Below, in pieces: positions 37,185 to 48,786 of a stretch of DNA of 64,000 nucleotides (positions within the stretch are counted from its first letter, which is position 1; the number at the start of each line of letters is the position of its first letter). A model generated the notes under the pieces. That model had not been told where the DNA came from. It searched no databases and saw only the letters and a program-made list of their open reading frames with translations. This stretch comes from Asterella californica (Eukaryota; Streptophyta; Marchantiopsida; Marchantiales; Aytoniaceae), in contig JAYKYS010000007.1 of the NCBI GenBank assembly GCA_036924285.1, forward strand, positions 12,896,001-12,960,000. Reading direction: 5' to 3'. The translations under genes and the position numbers were made by a program.

Positions 37185-39835
37185 TCATGTGCTCACATAA
37201 CTGAGCTCAATCTCTCCTGCAAGGACCTTCTCTCTAATGAAATGATAGTGCACCTCAATGTGCTTCGTCCTAGCATTGAAAACAGGATTGCTAGTTAACT
37301 TCATGCTGCTAATGTTGTCTGTATATACAACAACAAGATCTGTACACTCCACACCAATATCAAATAGCAAACAGCGAAGCCAAATCGATTCGCATGTTGC
37401 ATTCGTTGCTCCTCGGTACTCTACTTCCGTGGACGAGAAAGCAATTGTGGGTTGCTTCTTAGAAGCCCAGCTTATAGCAGCGCTTCCAAGTCCAAAAGCG
37501 TAACCTGACGTGGATCTCCTGTCAGCACTTCCTGCCCAATCAACATCTGTGTAGCCATGTAACAACAATGGTCCACCGTATCGATAGTGAAGTCCGTATT
37601 GCACTGAGAACTTCACGTAGCGGAGGATCCATAGAGAGCCTTCCGTAACTTACATACACGGGAAGGAAACTTAGAATCCTCATAACCAGGAGGTTGCTGC
37701 ATGTAGACCTCTTCCTCAAGATCGCCGTTGAGTAAGGCGTTCTTGAAGTCCATCTGGTGCATCTTCCAACCTTTCTGAGTTGCAACTGCAACTGTTGTTC
37801 GAATAGTCACCATCTTCGCAACAGGAGCAAAGGTCTCCTCAAAATCAACTCCATGTTGCTGTGCGTAGCCCTTAGCTACCAATCTGACCTTGTATCGACA
37901 CACGGTACCATCCGAGTTGCGTTTGACCTTGAAGACCCACCTTGCAACCAATCGCTTTCTTACCCTGAGGTAAGTCTACCAACTCCCAAGTCTGTTGGTG
38001 ATGAAGCGCAGCAAGTTCAGCTTCCATAGCACTTACCCATTGGGCCTTGTGCATCGCCTCCTCAAACGAACTCGGTTCCTATTCCTGAAGACATTGGCCA
38101 TATATGCATGGTACGTAGCAAGAAAACCTTCATGCATATATCTACTCACTAGATCTGCGAGAGGTAATTGGTGCACTAGTCACCTCCTCTTGCAACTGAT
38201 CTGACGTAGACGTCAAGGTCTGGGACAAAGTATCCAGTGGATGTGGAAGATCCACATATCTGGATGAGTCAAACATACGCTACAATAGCACATGTTCATC
38301 CTGTGTAGAAACTACACTAGTTCCACTAGGCTGTGTTACGTGGACTCCAGCGTTAACAACAGCTCTATGTGCAACAGACTCTGATATGGAATCAGTGATT
38401 TCTCCAGATCCTTCACTCAACGTACTACTCTGAGGTACTACAGTGGATTGACTCTTTGGTTCTACAGTAGGTACAGGGATGACTACGACAGGTGCAGGTG
38501 CAAACCAAGACTATAGCTCATCAAAAATGACATCTCTACTGATATAGAACTGCTTGGACGAAGGATTGTAGCACCTATATCCTTTCGTATCAGAAGCATA
38601 ACCAAGGAAGATACATCTATCTACTTTCGGATCTAGTTTCTTACGTCTTTCATCAAATATTTGCACATAACAAATACATCCAAAAACTTTAAGGAAAGAG
38701 TAATCAGGCTTACTGCCTGTGACGACCTCCATCGGTGTCTTGCTGTGGACTGCCGCTGTAGGCGTCCGGTTCATCAGGTATATCGCACATGAAACAGCTT
38801 TTGTCCAGTAAGGTCTAGGCATGGTCTTCTCATTCAACATCGCACGAGCAGCTTCTGCTATGTGTCGATTCTTGCGCTCTGCAACCCCGTTTTGCTGCGG
38901 ACTGTAACTGCAGGTCTTCTGACATCGAATGCCATGCTCACGCAGATATGCATCAAACTCTCTAGAAACTCGCCTCCTCCATCAGATCTCAGACAGAGGA
39001 TAGATGCTCCAGACTGTTTCTCCACCAACTTGCGGAAAGTCTGAAATACTGACAGTACTTCGGCAGAGGACTTGTTTCTCAACAAATAGATCCAAGTATA
39101 ACGCGAATGATCATCAATGAACGACACGAAGTACTGGAAACCGGTCATACTTGGCTGAGAAGCAGTCCATACATCAGTGTGAACAAGCTCCAGAAGCTTA
39201 TTTGCTCTACTACCTGATCCCTTAAAGGGTTGTCTAGCTTGCTTGCCGAATTGACATGCTGCACAGACTCCAATGGATACACTGGATTCGAATTTGGGAA
39301 GACCTGTAACCAGGTCAGAACTCGGAAGGCTTTTCAGCCTCTGAAAGTTCATGTGCCCAATTCGCTTGTGTCAGATGTCAATGTCAGACACTACTGGACC
39401 ACTCTGTCTATACATAGCAGCTTGTAACTTATGCGCAGATGCATCTAGTTTAAACAGCATACCACTCTTGATACCTCGAGCTATGATAGTGTCATTCGAA
39501 TCTTCAATAAAGCATCCATCTTTATTGAAGCGCACTTGCAGATCCTGCTCTATCAACTGTCATACAGATAGCAAGTTTCTAGTCAATGTGGGTACATGTA
39601 AGACATTCCGTATACCAGTAAACGTTGAAGCAGGAATGTCAAGTGGAATGTTACCCTTGTGTTGGATCTTGTGCTTGGTGTCATCTCCTGTTATCATAAA
39701 CTGTGGAGTCTCCACAAGCTCGAGTGAAGTAAACCACTCCCGATGGGGAGTCATGTGATTGGTGGCGCCGGAGTCGATCACCCAGTCAGTCTGTGGCTCG
39801 AAAGCCGCATAACTCCGATGCGTAGTAATCAGCAA
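37185..39835 (-). pseudogene. Copia pol (protease, integrase, RT, RNase H), broken and deleted
   Basis: Protease: DWVIDSGATNHMTPH at 39,835-39,560, with the D-S-G triad. Integrase: VCAACQFGKQARQPF (zinc-binding), then VHTDVW, FIDDHSRYTWIYLL and RSDGGGEF (39,352-38,858), the D-D-E core. The integrase C-terminal part with KVFGCICYVQ lies at 38,840-38,511. Reverse transcriptase N-terminal half: RWVFKVKRNSDGTVCRYK, FEETFAPVAKM and MDFKNALLNGDLEEEVYM (37,951-37,613). RNase H at 37,616-37,185 reads DVDWAGSADRRSTSGYAFG, STEVEYRGA and ARTKHIEVHYHFIRE. At about 37,635 the sequence passes from KALYG straight to ILRYVKFSVQYG. The second half of the reverse transcriptase, including the Y-V-D-D catalytic box, is therefore absent. 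Frameshifts separate most domains. Confidence 0.92.
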
Positions 39836-39869
39836 CTGCTCCGAATAGACATGCTCAGTGACTGCATAG

Positions 39870-40761
39870 CCTTGCTGGTTGCTGTTATCTTGTTGGGGGT
39901 TGTTGTCGTGTTGCTATCTTTGATCGTTCTGCTTCTTGTAGCACTGATTCGCATTGTGGCCTTGCTTCTTGCAGTAGTTGCAGGAACCAGGCGCTCTTCT
40001 CTGATTGTTGTTGGAACCAGACTGTTGCTGGTTCTGCTGGTTCTTTTGATTCTGTTGCTGTTTGCGATTGCTGTTGCTGTCCGCGATCCCGTCCACGTCC
40101 AGCACCTTTGCCACGACCCCTACCTCGAGATCCTCCAGAACCTGCAAAATAGACAGATTCTTGCTGACCCGTCGAAGTAGAACTCCCCAATAGGCGCACC
40201 TCCTCTCCTAACATCATAGGAACAAGCTCATCAAACCGCGGAAGAGGTTCTCTAGTCGAAATCGATGTTATGAACTGTTTGTACTCTGCAGGCAATCCCT
40301 GCAATGTGACTGCGATCAAGACAGTGAGATCAATCTCGACTTTGATAGAAGATAGCTGATCCGCGAGCTGCATGACATGGTTCACGTAGTCGTTGATGCA
40401 CATCGAGCCCTTCTTCACGGTGTTGAACTGCTGCAGCAATTGCAGCTTTCGCGCCTCTGTTCTGGATTGAAACAGACGTGCGAGTGCATCCCAAGCTTTC
40501 TTGGACGTATCGCAATCTTGAATGTGACCGATCATCGATTGCTGAGACTGTCAGCGCGATGTAGTGAATAGCCTGATATGAGCGCTTCTTCCACTCCTTG
40601 AATTTCAGGTCAGAAATTGGCACTTCAGGCGCTTTCTCCTCCTCAGTGATAAGATCTCATAGATCTTGTCCCTGCAGGAAAGTCTTCATCTGGAACTTCC
40701 ACACTTGGTAGTTGTTCTTGTCGAGCTTCTCTCCAGTGATCAAAGACACGGATTCCGCCAT
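39870..40761 (-). pseudogene. Copia gag, broken
   Basis: The likely start ATG is at 40,761, opening MAESVSLITGEKLDKNNY. An in-frame TGA follows GQDL. The UBN2-type gag core (KKAWDALARLFQSRTEARKL, LQGLPAEYKQFI) lies at 40,535-40,200. A Gly/Arg- and then Gln/Asn-rich stretch leads to the zinc knuckle CNYCKKQGHNANQC (CX2CX4HX4C) near 39,960, which is in another frame. The knuckle would bind element RNA in the particle. Confidence 0.9.
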
Positions 40762-41413
40762 AGCTGCAATGTCGAAATTACGCTGTTCTCTACACGGAAA
40801 AATCTCACAGAACCTTCACAAAACTCGTCTCTCCACACTACGCGATCAATAGTTGTCACAAGTCACAACGAGGCGACTCCGCGAACTCCTCCTGCAGCGA
40901 CAACAAGAAAAGAACCTGTCCGCGAACTGTACGTGTACAAAACACGACGGAAACGTCGAAAGAACACACCAAGAAAGGTCAAAACTAGACTAAACAAGGT
41001 CAGAAATGGGTGTGCGACCCCTCAAAATTTTCCAAATTTTTCAAAACCCAAAACCACCCATATTCGGAACAGAATTTGTTTTAGACTCAAGTCCTAAAAC
41101 TTTCGTCTTGATCGAAAAAGATCCGATTGAAAATCTGCCGCTGGAAACCTCCAAATCGACTGAAACTTGGCCCAGTACACAATTCGCACCTTCTGAACAA
41201 GACAGCCATAAAGGGCTGGTCGACAGATTTCAACGAGAAAAATCGTCTAGGTCTCCGAAATCGCGTTCAAAGTTTCTGGTGGCGAAAGAAACGGTTTCGT
41301 CTCATCCGAACGCATCAGCAGGATAGTGCTCGACATCGGGCACAACTCCGGCTGCTCTCTCATGTACTCCAAACTCCATCTTGCTCATCAGCAAGGGACA
41401 CACACTCTCACCA

Positions 41414-41425
41414 GCTCTGATACCA
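41414..41425 (-). other. Copia primer-binding site
   Basis: TGGTATCAGAGC on the minus strand, directly inside the 5' LTR. This is the classic sequence complementary to the 3' end of initiator methionine tRNA, used to start reverse transcription. Confidence 0.93.
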
Positions 41426-41656
41426 TGTAGAAAGATCGATACTTCGAGGACACTCTAAGAAGAGAGAGAGAGCGAGTAGACAAGGAAGTAAAATAGGAAT
41501 GAGATGAGAGAGGCTTTGCCTCTCTCTGTATATATAGTGGAGGTGAGTACAAGGGAAACTCTAATGGTGGGTTAGCCCTCTAACTAACTCTAACAACCCT
41601 AACCACTCCGGCTAATGATAGCCGTCGATCTACTAGAGCTTGGGACTATATCAACA
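41426..41656 (-). repeat. Copia 5' LTR (231 bp)
   Basis: Pairs with the LTR at 36,874-37,080. It carries about 24 extra bases containing a small hairpin at 41,506-41,526 (GAGAGAGGC, TTT, GCCTCTCTC) just before a TATATATA run. Confidence 0.96.
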
Positions 41657-42864
41657 GAACTTAGACGCATCTCAAGGAGTCTGCCCAACACCTTAGCGAA
41701 CACACTAGAAACCATTACTGTTTTGTAGTTCTGTATCTATTTTCTATCTCCAGATTTGAAGATAGGCATAACCCTTCTAGCGGTCCAACCTTCAGGCAGT
41801 CCTGTAGTTACATAGAAATTGAGAGCTGCAGTAAGGACTAAAATGTAGAGTTGAGCCTCCCCCACCTGAGCAATTCAATTGACAAACCCTCTATGTCCTT
41901 TGCTTTGTCCAAAGCAAGCATATATAACACATGTGAGACTTCAGCTTCTGAAACGGAGATGGTTTCAGTTTGAGGGCAATGACATGGATAAAGAAGTTGA
42001 AAAACCATACAATGATTCTACATACTTGAACAAGGTTGCTTGATCAAAATCACTTGCAGGTTGCCTTGATTGTAATCTGGTCCAAAATGTCTTGGGCTTT
42101 TCCATAAACTCCTCCACCAGTCTGAGTTGTTGCTGCTTGAGATAAGATCTTTTCTTCTCTCTGACCATCCTTTTGTACACATTGAAGGCTTGAATGCGAT
42201 TTACCTGAGGTGTTGTCATGACTACTTGACGTGCCTTGTGGTATAAGTCATCAAACCATGGATGCGATCCCAATGATCTTGTTGACTTCTTGATTGAGAA
42301 AGTCTGAGCAGCAGCTTCCAGTATCTACTGTTGTAGATCGTGGTGTCCCCCTTGTTTCTGTTTGGTTTCTGCTATGATAGTGGACAAGTGTGAGCTTCAA
42401 ATGTGGAAGCTCTAGTAGAATCTAGGATGAACAAGGAATGAGCTTTGGTGATGTGCGGCTGTTTCTCCAAGGTAATAAGAGGAAACTGAAGATGAAATTC
42501 TAAGGAAAAGTGATCAAATTCTGGTTGCAACGAACAGATTTCAAAGAGAGATATCTTTTGTACGGAGGCAGGAGAGGTCAAGAGATAATCAATGGTACTA
42601 GTACCCTGGAAATTTTGAAATGTAAAACCAGTGGAAGAAGGAAATCTACTGATACCATTCAGGATTTTCAAGGCACAAGTACTACCCAAGTTTTGAAAGT
42701 GTTCAAACATGGTATTAGTTTCTAGATCATGAGATTGCTTAGTCCACTCGTCTTCACTACTTTGCTCAATATCTTGCCAGACTGAAGAGTGTACAGGAGG
42801 AAGTGCAGTGAACAGATTTGACATTTAAATCTCCAACCAAAAAGCACATCGCCTAGGTCAAGTT

Positions 42865-43783
42865 GAAAAGTGGTTCACTGATCACTTCTAGAAACTTTGG
42901 GACGATTCAGAGTGGACGGCAAGAAGTGGTCCAACGATCACTTCTAGAATTGAGGAGAGGAGTTAGACACAAATTTTGAGAAGTGATCGACCGGTCACTT
43001 ATAGAGATCAAGAGAGAAGAGACGAAGACAATATAGAGGTGAGCTAGCAAAGGACGAGAAGTGATCGACTGATCACTTCGATGATAGAAGAAATTGCACG
43101 GATTCCAAGAAGTGATCCATCGCTCACTTCCGAAGATCAGAAGAAGGAGAAGGTGGAGGTTGAGAAGCGATCCATCAATCACTTTTGGAAGTTTTGAGAA
43201 GGTTTGGAGCGACAAGCGAGAAGTGATCACTTCTGAAACTGAGAGGAAAAGTTGGCATAGATTTCAAGAAGTGGTCCATCGATCACTTATGAAGATCAAA
43301 AGGGAGAGAAGATCGAGGACAAAAGTGATTCACAGATCACTTTTGAATGTTTTTAGATCTTGAGACCGAGATCTTGAATGTTTTGAGATCATTTGGAGCA
43401 AGTGCTCAGAAGTGATTCACCAATCACTTCTAGTTCTCTTTGGAAGTTTAGCTTTTGGCGCGGAGTACAAAAAGTGATGTTTTGTCAAAGAGCAAGAGGG
43501 TGGCACAACTCCAAAAAGAGTTTTAAATAGTGATCCACGGATCACTTCTCGAATTTTATCATTCACGAAAGTGAAAAACTTGTAGAAAACATCAGTTTTT
43601 GACAGGGTGTAGTTAAAGCTAAGGAACTTGGTTGGAGAATATCTTGGTACCGTTGGAAAGCTAAGGATGAGATATTTTTGATACCACCAAGATATTTAGA
43701 TTTACACTTGAATTGAGTTCAGTGCAAATTTTTCCATTCTGTACTAGGGTTATTTGATAGAAGTGACCCGTGGATCATTTCTT
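42865..43783. repeat. array of 12 palindromes of the type GAAGTGATC-n5-GATCACTTC
   Basis: Copies are centred near 42,877, 42,934, 42,990, 43,069, 43,119, 43,174, 43,227, 43,279, 43,333, 43,420, 43,538 and 43,771. Most spacings are 50-57 bases, then widen. The arms AGAAGTGATC and GATCACTTCT are conserved, while the central bases vary (CAT, GAC, TCA, CCG). One copy (43,219-43,234) has no centre and is a 16-nt perfect palindrome. Flanking text is purine-rich and not repeated exactly. A Ty3/gypsy gag relic begins about 350 bases downstream on the plus strand, so this is probably noncoding LTR or leader sequence of that element. Nothing supports a protein. Confidence 0.85.
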
Positions 43784-44129
43784 TTTTTGTGACGGCTGTA
43801 TATTCATGTAGGGAAGTCCGCTGGAGGTAAATTTGATACCATTGCGAAGGATTTTTTGAGTATCTCCCATTGAGCTTGTTAGATTTGGATTTTGTTCGGG
43901 AGCTTAAGAACCACATACTCTGAAAGTCCAGCTGTAATTACATTATAGAGGAAGCTTATAAGTGTAAATAAATTCATTTTTGGGTTGCAAAAGATGATTT
44001 GGTGTTGGCTACATTCGTTCTGGTCTGACGACATCTCTCACAGCTAGATACCCGGTGTATACCTAGACACACTTCATGCAAATAGCGATACGATATGGTG
44101 GGGAACTCGACGTGAAAGTCTAAGGTGGA

Positions 44130-44560
44130 GATTTGTCGAAGGTTTCAAAAGAGAACATTGCAGCCATAAGTGGGGACAGTTTTGACAAGGCAAGCAGATC
44201 GGGATGATTGTTAGGCGTGCAGCTGGATCCAACAATTGCACAAATGTTCCAAGCGTTCACGTTGTTTTTGCAGCAGCAGAAAGCAACTGAGTGAAAGGAG
44301 GCCATGATGACGAATCCACTACAAGCGGTAGTTGCCAAGGCCGACCAATTCGACGGGAGGGATGTCTCTAAATACTTGAGATTATGTGAAGGAGATGGAG
44401 CAGAATCGCGTTGTCGTGGTGAGAGTCGCTCTTGGGGAGGACGGACCGTCACTGATTTTGAAACTGATCAGAAGAAAAACAGACTGTCGTCAACTCAAAT
44501 TTGATCTCTTGCATCCACCAAATCAAACCAGACACTCAAATATGTGCACATATGTCTTTC
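44130..44560 (+). pseudogene. Ty3/gypsy gag N-terminal fragment
   Basis: Plus-strand reading gives LDPTIAQMFQAFTLFLQQQK, a stop, then NPLQAVVAKADQFDGRDVSK and YLRL. After a frame change it reads YVKEMEQNRV. This is the start of the gag capsid region in plant Ty3/gypsy elements (F-D-G-R-D-V core). The rest of gag and all of pol are absent downstream. It could be the 5' part of the same family as the integrase piece at 24.7 kb, but nothing proves that. Confidence 0.7.
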
Positions 44561-47500
44561 ACGACTCAATAAACTTTATTCCAATATCAATTTTACCACC
44601 AAAATCTTAAGTGATCAAAAACCTCTCCTCTCACTCATGCGCGTCTCTCCTCTGCTCTCAATCCCGTTCTCTGTTCATCAAATTCACCTCCAAAACAGTC
44701 TAGTAGATGAAATTCAGACCCCTGACTCTTATTTCTCTCTCTATGTCAACCTCCCAACTGAAAATTCTTAGAAATTTGATCCAATGACGATCAAAAGTCC
44801 TTCACAGACTATCAAATCAATCTCTACTCAATAAGACTACGTCCTGTCCATTCAAAAGATAGTTTTGCTTCCAAAACAGTATAATAGACAAAGTTCAAGC
44901 TCCTAAACACTTGTCCCTCTCTTCGCGACGACCTCTCAATTCAATTGTCTCAGAAATTTGATCTTCTCAGCTCCAAGCTTCTCCTTCACATCCCCGACGG
45001 CTCCTCTTCTCTGGGAAAAAAATAGCATACCTCCTACACGACATTTCACCCAACGTCGACTATTCTCTTCCAACTACTGGACAAAACTTTCGAACACCTC
45101 TCCTGAAAATCACACCATACTTCCTCGACGGTATCTTACATTTCGCACTTTCTGAAATCATTGGTGTATCTCCGATCGTCTCGACAATGCATCCCACTTT
45201 TATAGCACATTGTTGTTTCAGAAAGAGTTATGAACAATGTAATCCAGCATGTCGCGTTTATTAGAGTGTATGAGAGAATAGAGTCTTAACATAAGAATGT
45301 GTATCATTCACACTTTCTCTTCTCGTCCAAATAAGTTAATCTATAATCTAAAAATGCTTTTCTATACTCAGATTTTTCTTTGAGACATTCCTCGTATGCA
45401 GAACTCAGAACTATGCACTTTACTACTTCGAGCTGATTCTAAGTCTCATCTCTCAACCTTGCTCGAAAATGTTACTTTCAGTATTGCTCTACTAGATCAT
45501 CTCCAACACTTTCTTCATCTTCTTTGTCACCTTCAGTGTCCGGTTCAATCTCTGATACGCCATGAGCTGCATGATGTAAATCTTCATAAAGAACCTCCGA
45601 TTGTTGATATCTCATCAATTGCTAATCAGCATACTTTGAATCATCTATGTATTCATCATCATCCAAGCATGTGATAGATAAGAGTAGTCTGTTCTACTTC
45701 ATCATCATCTAAACTCAACGAAGATACAACAGAAGGATCGATGTTAACTATGCTTCCAAACACATCATTCATACGATCAAAATTTGGACAATGAGCATTC
45801 AACTTTCATTCCAAGGTAACACTGTTCGTCATCTCAAGAACTGTCTTTTAACTTTTGCGTCTTCTTATACATATCGATGTATCGAGTCACACATTTCTTC
45901 AATTCTTCACAGGTGACTATAGAAAATCCATCTAGTCCAGAAATATGTACCGCCATGATGTTGAAGGAATAGCTTTCTTCAAAGTAAGCTCAACTAAAAG
46001 TGATTGTTTAAACTTTTCTCTCGGACCGGCGTATCTGAACACACCATCTGAAATCATAAGTCAAGTTGAATTTAATATACTTAACATCAATATGTATTAT
46101 TCTTATACAGAATTTGGAGATGAATAAGGTTGGAAATTCATGGCTAGCCTTTGGACCTTTGATCGAAAGAGGGCTATCCTTTTTGCTTGGAATGCCTTTT
46201 TCAATCTCTAAACGTGTGGTTCAAATGTGATACCAAGTCGAAGATTATTACAAAAACATTAGCTTGAATAATCTCAAATTTCTGTTATCTCTAAATCCAA
46301 TTTGAAGCTACTGAAGTCAAATCTCTTGGAACAGATTCGTAAAGGATATTCGTAATGGATATCAGTCCGAATGTGTATTCGAGAGCATGACCAAAGTTAC
46401 TTCTGAACTGCCAATTCCATCCACACGTCACAAAAATTTATTTGGAAAAGTAAAACTCTAAATATCAAAAACATATACATAACTTCTTTATTCTAAGTAT
46501 ACATGCTACACCATTTATCGTAATCAGGATGGATCCAAAATTACTATGGATCATAATTTAGTCTAGACCTCATAAGTACATACTATTTTGTGTGATTGCA
46601 AAGAAAAAAAACCTCCTTTATATTAATATGGAATATATCCACATCAATATAGGTGTATGACATACACCTATATTAACGTCAAAAGACTTAACCTCATATA
46701 CTCTTATCATCTTGAACATTCTTTTTTACTCAGAGCAAAACAAATTTTTTAAGGGACAAGATGTAGAAGACGTGGAATGTTTTTAGAACAGATTCATTTG
46801 TTCTTCAGAGATAAAACAAACATGCTTTGAGAGTTGAAAAAGCTGGAGATGGTGAAGAAAGCTCAATGGTTCGATAGTTTACGTAATGATATATCTTGGT
46901 CAAGTAAACTGAAACATATGAGGTCCAGATATATTTTGCAACTAGTAGCGAAATGTAAATGCACAACTATACGTGTTCAAAATTATCTTTGGTCGAACAT
47001 CTATGATCCGATGTGATATTGCTCTTGATGTCACTAGAAATTGATATGAAAAGCAACTAAATTGAGAGTTATAAATTACTATACAAAAACATACAAAATA
47101 TTTTGAAAGTGAATCGGTGACTCTACATCACGAGCTTCTGAAGTTCGAGGAGGAGAAAGCAAACAATATTTCAGTTCTAAATTACTTTTTGGTATAATAC
47201 CACTTTGAGAATGTGAGAATATTTTATTTATCATACTTCAGATGTGCTTCCGATTTTAAATTATCAAAGATTTTACTATTTCAATCCTATTTTATATTAA
47301 GAAAACATTTTGTCTCTACAGCTAAATTGAAGTGAATGAAAACTAAAACATTCAAACCTATTATATTGTACACCGATTAGTATGTCACATAATATAGTAG
47401 ACCATACTAATTCTTGTGAACTAGATCTTAACGTCTTCATGTTTTACATGACCAAGTAATTACTATAAACGGTGTAGCTCTATCTACCATACGGAATCGT

Positions 47501-48480
47501 TAGCATTATTAGTTGAGGTGCTTAGACCGGACCTCTTTGGAATATAATGCGAATTAAAGTTTATAAATCTTATTTCTTTTGAGTGAAACTTTCAGTTTTC
47601 TGATTACGATTGATGAACCGAGTGAGAATAATCTACATTTTCTAGTGCATTGAATAGAATTCATTTGACTAGAATAATCTTTATATTATCATCTGATATT
47701 TTCGAATGTAATGGAGAAAAACAGAAAATGATTATATGTATGTGTGTTGTGTGTCACTTGGTTAGACAAAGATGTATGTCTCTATAAGTACTCTTGGTAA
47801 CAAAAATACATTTTATGGTTTGCTTTCAACGAACAAACATTTTAACCGATTAGAAAAGAATGTTCTTCATTGCATGTCAAAGCAAACTGGTTAGTACTGA
47901 TGGAGAAATGTAAAGAAAAACTTAAAGCTTCTTGGAACCAAACAACATCTTCTTTGCAATGTGAAGCATACGGTTAGGAAAAAAGGAATATTCCCCTTTC
48001 ATACCCACACTGGAGGTTTAGAAAAGCTTTGCACACAGTGGCACTAGTTGAATAGTCAGGACTTACACATGTTACTTCCAACGAAGCACGTCAATTATCC
48101 CACCAGAAAGAGTCAACTCGCATTTCTGTGGAACTGGGAAGTCATTTATCAGCTTCTCGGTGCACTGCTCCTTTGAACGCGTATCTTTCCTGCTAAGAGC
48201 AATAAGAATGCCCAACTACCTAAGCACATGCTGGTAAAACCTTAGATACAAGTCTCGTATACATAGATCTAGCATCTTACATATCTCACCATCTTACTAC
48301 CCGCGGATAGACTGATGATATTCTATCTGCGTGACAGTCAACTGCTTCTGTTTCGTTTAGAATGGTAGAGTACACCAGAACAAGAGACGCCTTAACTTTT
48401 CACCCTTTTCAACCATTTAGTCGACTGATTCTCAACCTCACTCACCGCTCAGCTGCAGTGAACTAGTATTGCTTAGTTTT
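44561..48480. other. AT-rich DNA with weak internal repeats, no gene recognised
   Basis: At 44,690-44,965 a unit of roughly 180 bases is repeated (phrases CCAAAACAGT, TAGTAGATGAAATTCA and AGAAATTTGATC twice). From 45,400 on only short frames occur, none recognisable. A hairpin with 14-bp arms and a 1-nt spacer lies at 46,646-46,674. Confidence 0.4.
46646..46674. repeat. fold-back hairpin, 14-bp arms, 1-nt spacer
   Basis: AATATAGGTGTATG (46,646-46,659), one A, then its exact reverse complement (46,661-46,674). Confidence 0.88.
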
Positions 48481-48786
48481 CTTTCCTTTCCTTTTTTACT
48501 AACGTGTATACCTCGTGGGGCGTTACAGCCTACATACGCAAACATGGGTGCCTAAACACTTTGGAGATCACGTATTCTGGACTCTTCGTCGCGCTCCTTG
48601 AAACTTTTCCTTTAACTCAAACCCATCCAGCCGGCCAGCCGTCCAGCCAGAGCGCGGGGTCTATGGTCTAAAGGCCACGGCATCCTCTTGTCTTTTGACT
48701 GACCACCATCTCCATTATCTCAGAAGGACGAGCCAAATATCTTCGATTCCGACCATATCTGCAGTGAAAAGGCGTGGAATCTCCTG

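Larger units (their letters stand above)
36874..41656 (-). mobile_element. Ty1/Copia LTR retrotransposon, defective
   Basis: A complete insertion of 4,783 bp with two LTRs (TG...CA), a 5-bp target duplication GAACT at 36,869-36,873 and 41,657-41,661, a primer-binding site and a purine tract. Coding order on the minus strand is gag with zinc knuckle, protease, integrase, reverse transcriptase, RNase H, the Copia order. It sits in a LINE reverse transcriptase gene. It cannot move on its own, because gag and pol carry stops and most of the reverse transcriptase is deleted. The LTRs differ by five substitutions, all transitions, over about 205 aligned bases, plus one hairpin-containing indel. That points to a fairly young insertion affected by cytosine deamination. 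Confidence 0.96.
36275..42870 (-). mobile_element. L1-like LINE relic, split by a Copia insertion
   Basis: Two parts flank the Copia element. The upstream part (42,870-41,657) holds the end of the APE endonuclease: VGDLN near 42,845, then GTSTIDYLLTSP and the FDHFSLEF motif of the S-D-H type. A linker with KTFWTRLQSRQPASDF follows, and the start of the reverse transcriptase reads GLPEGWTARRVMPIFKSGDR. The downstream part (36,873-36,275) continues with QAAFRSNFNTLDHILTMRA, the finger and palm block GVSTGLRNAVAQLYS, VIQGCPLSLTLFGIFIDEL and the catalytic ADDIVLLA. Removing the Copia element and one target copy restores a continuous frame across the site. Scattered stops and frameshifts show it is dead. 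The first half of the endonuclease and everything after FLLGERIE are missing. Confidence 0.85.

Noticed and set aside
42865..43783. CRISPR-like array (regular repeats with spacers)
   Set aside because: The repeats are degenerate palindromes with variable centres in a plant nuclear genome. There are no cas genes, and intervening text is not of uniform length.
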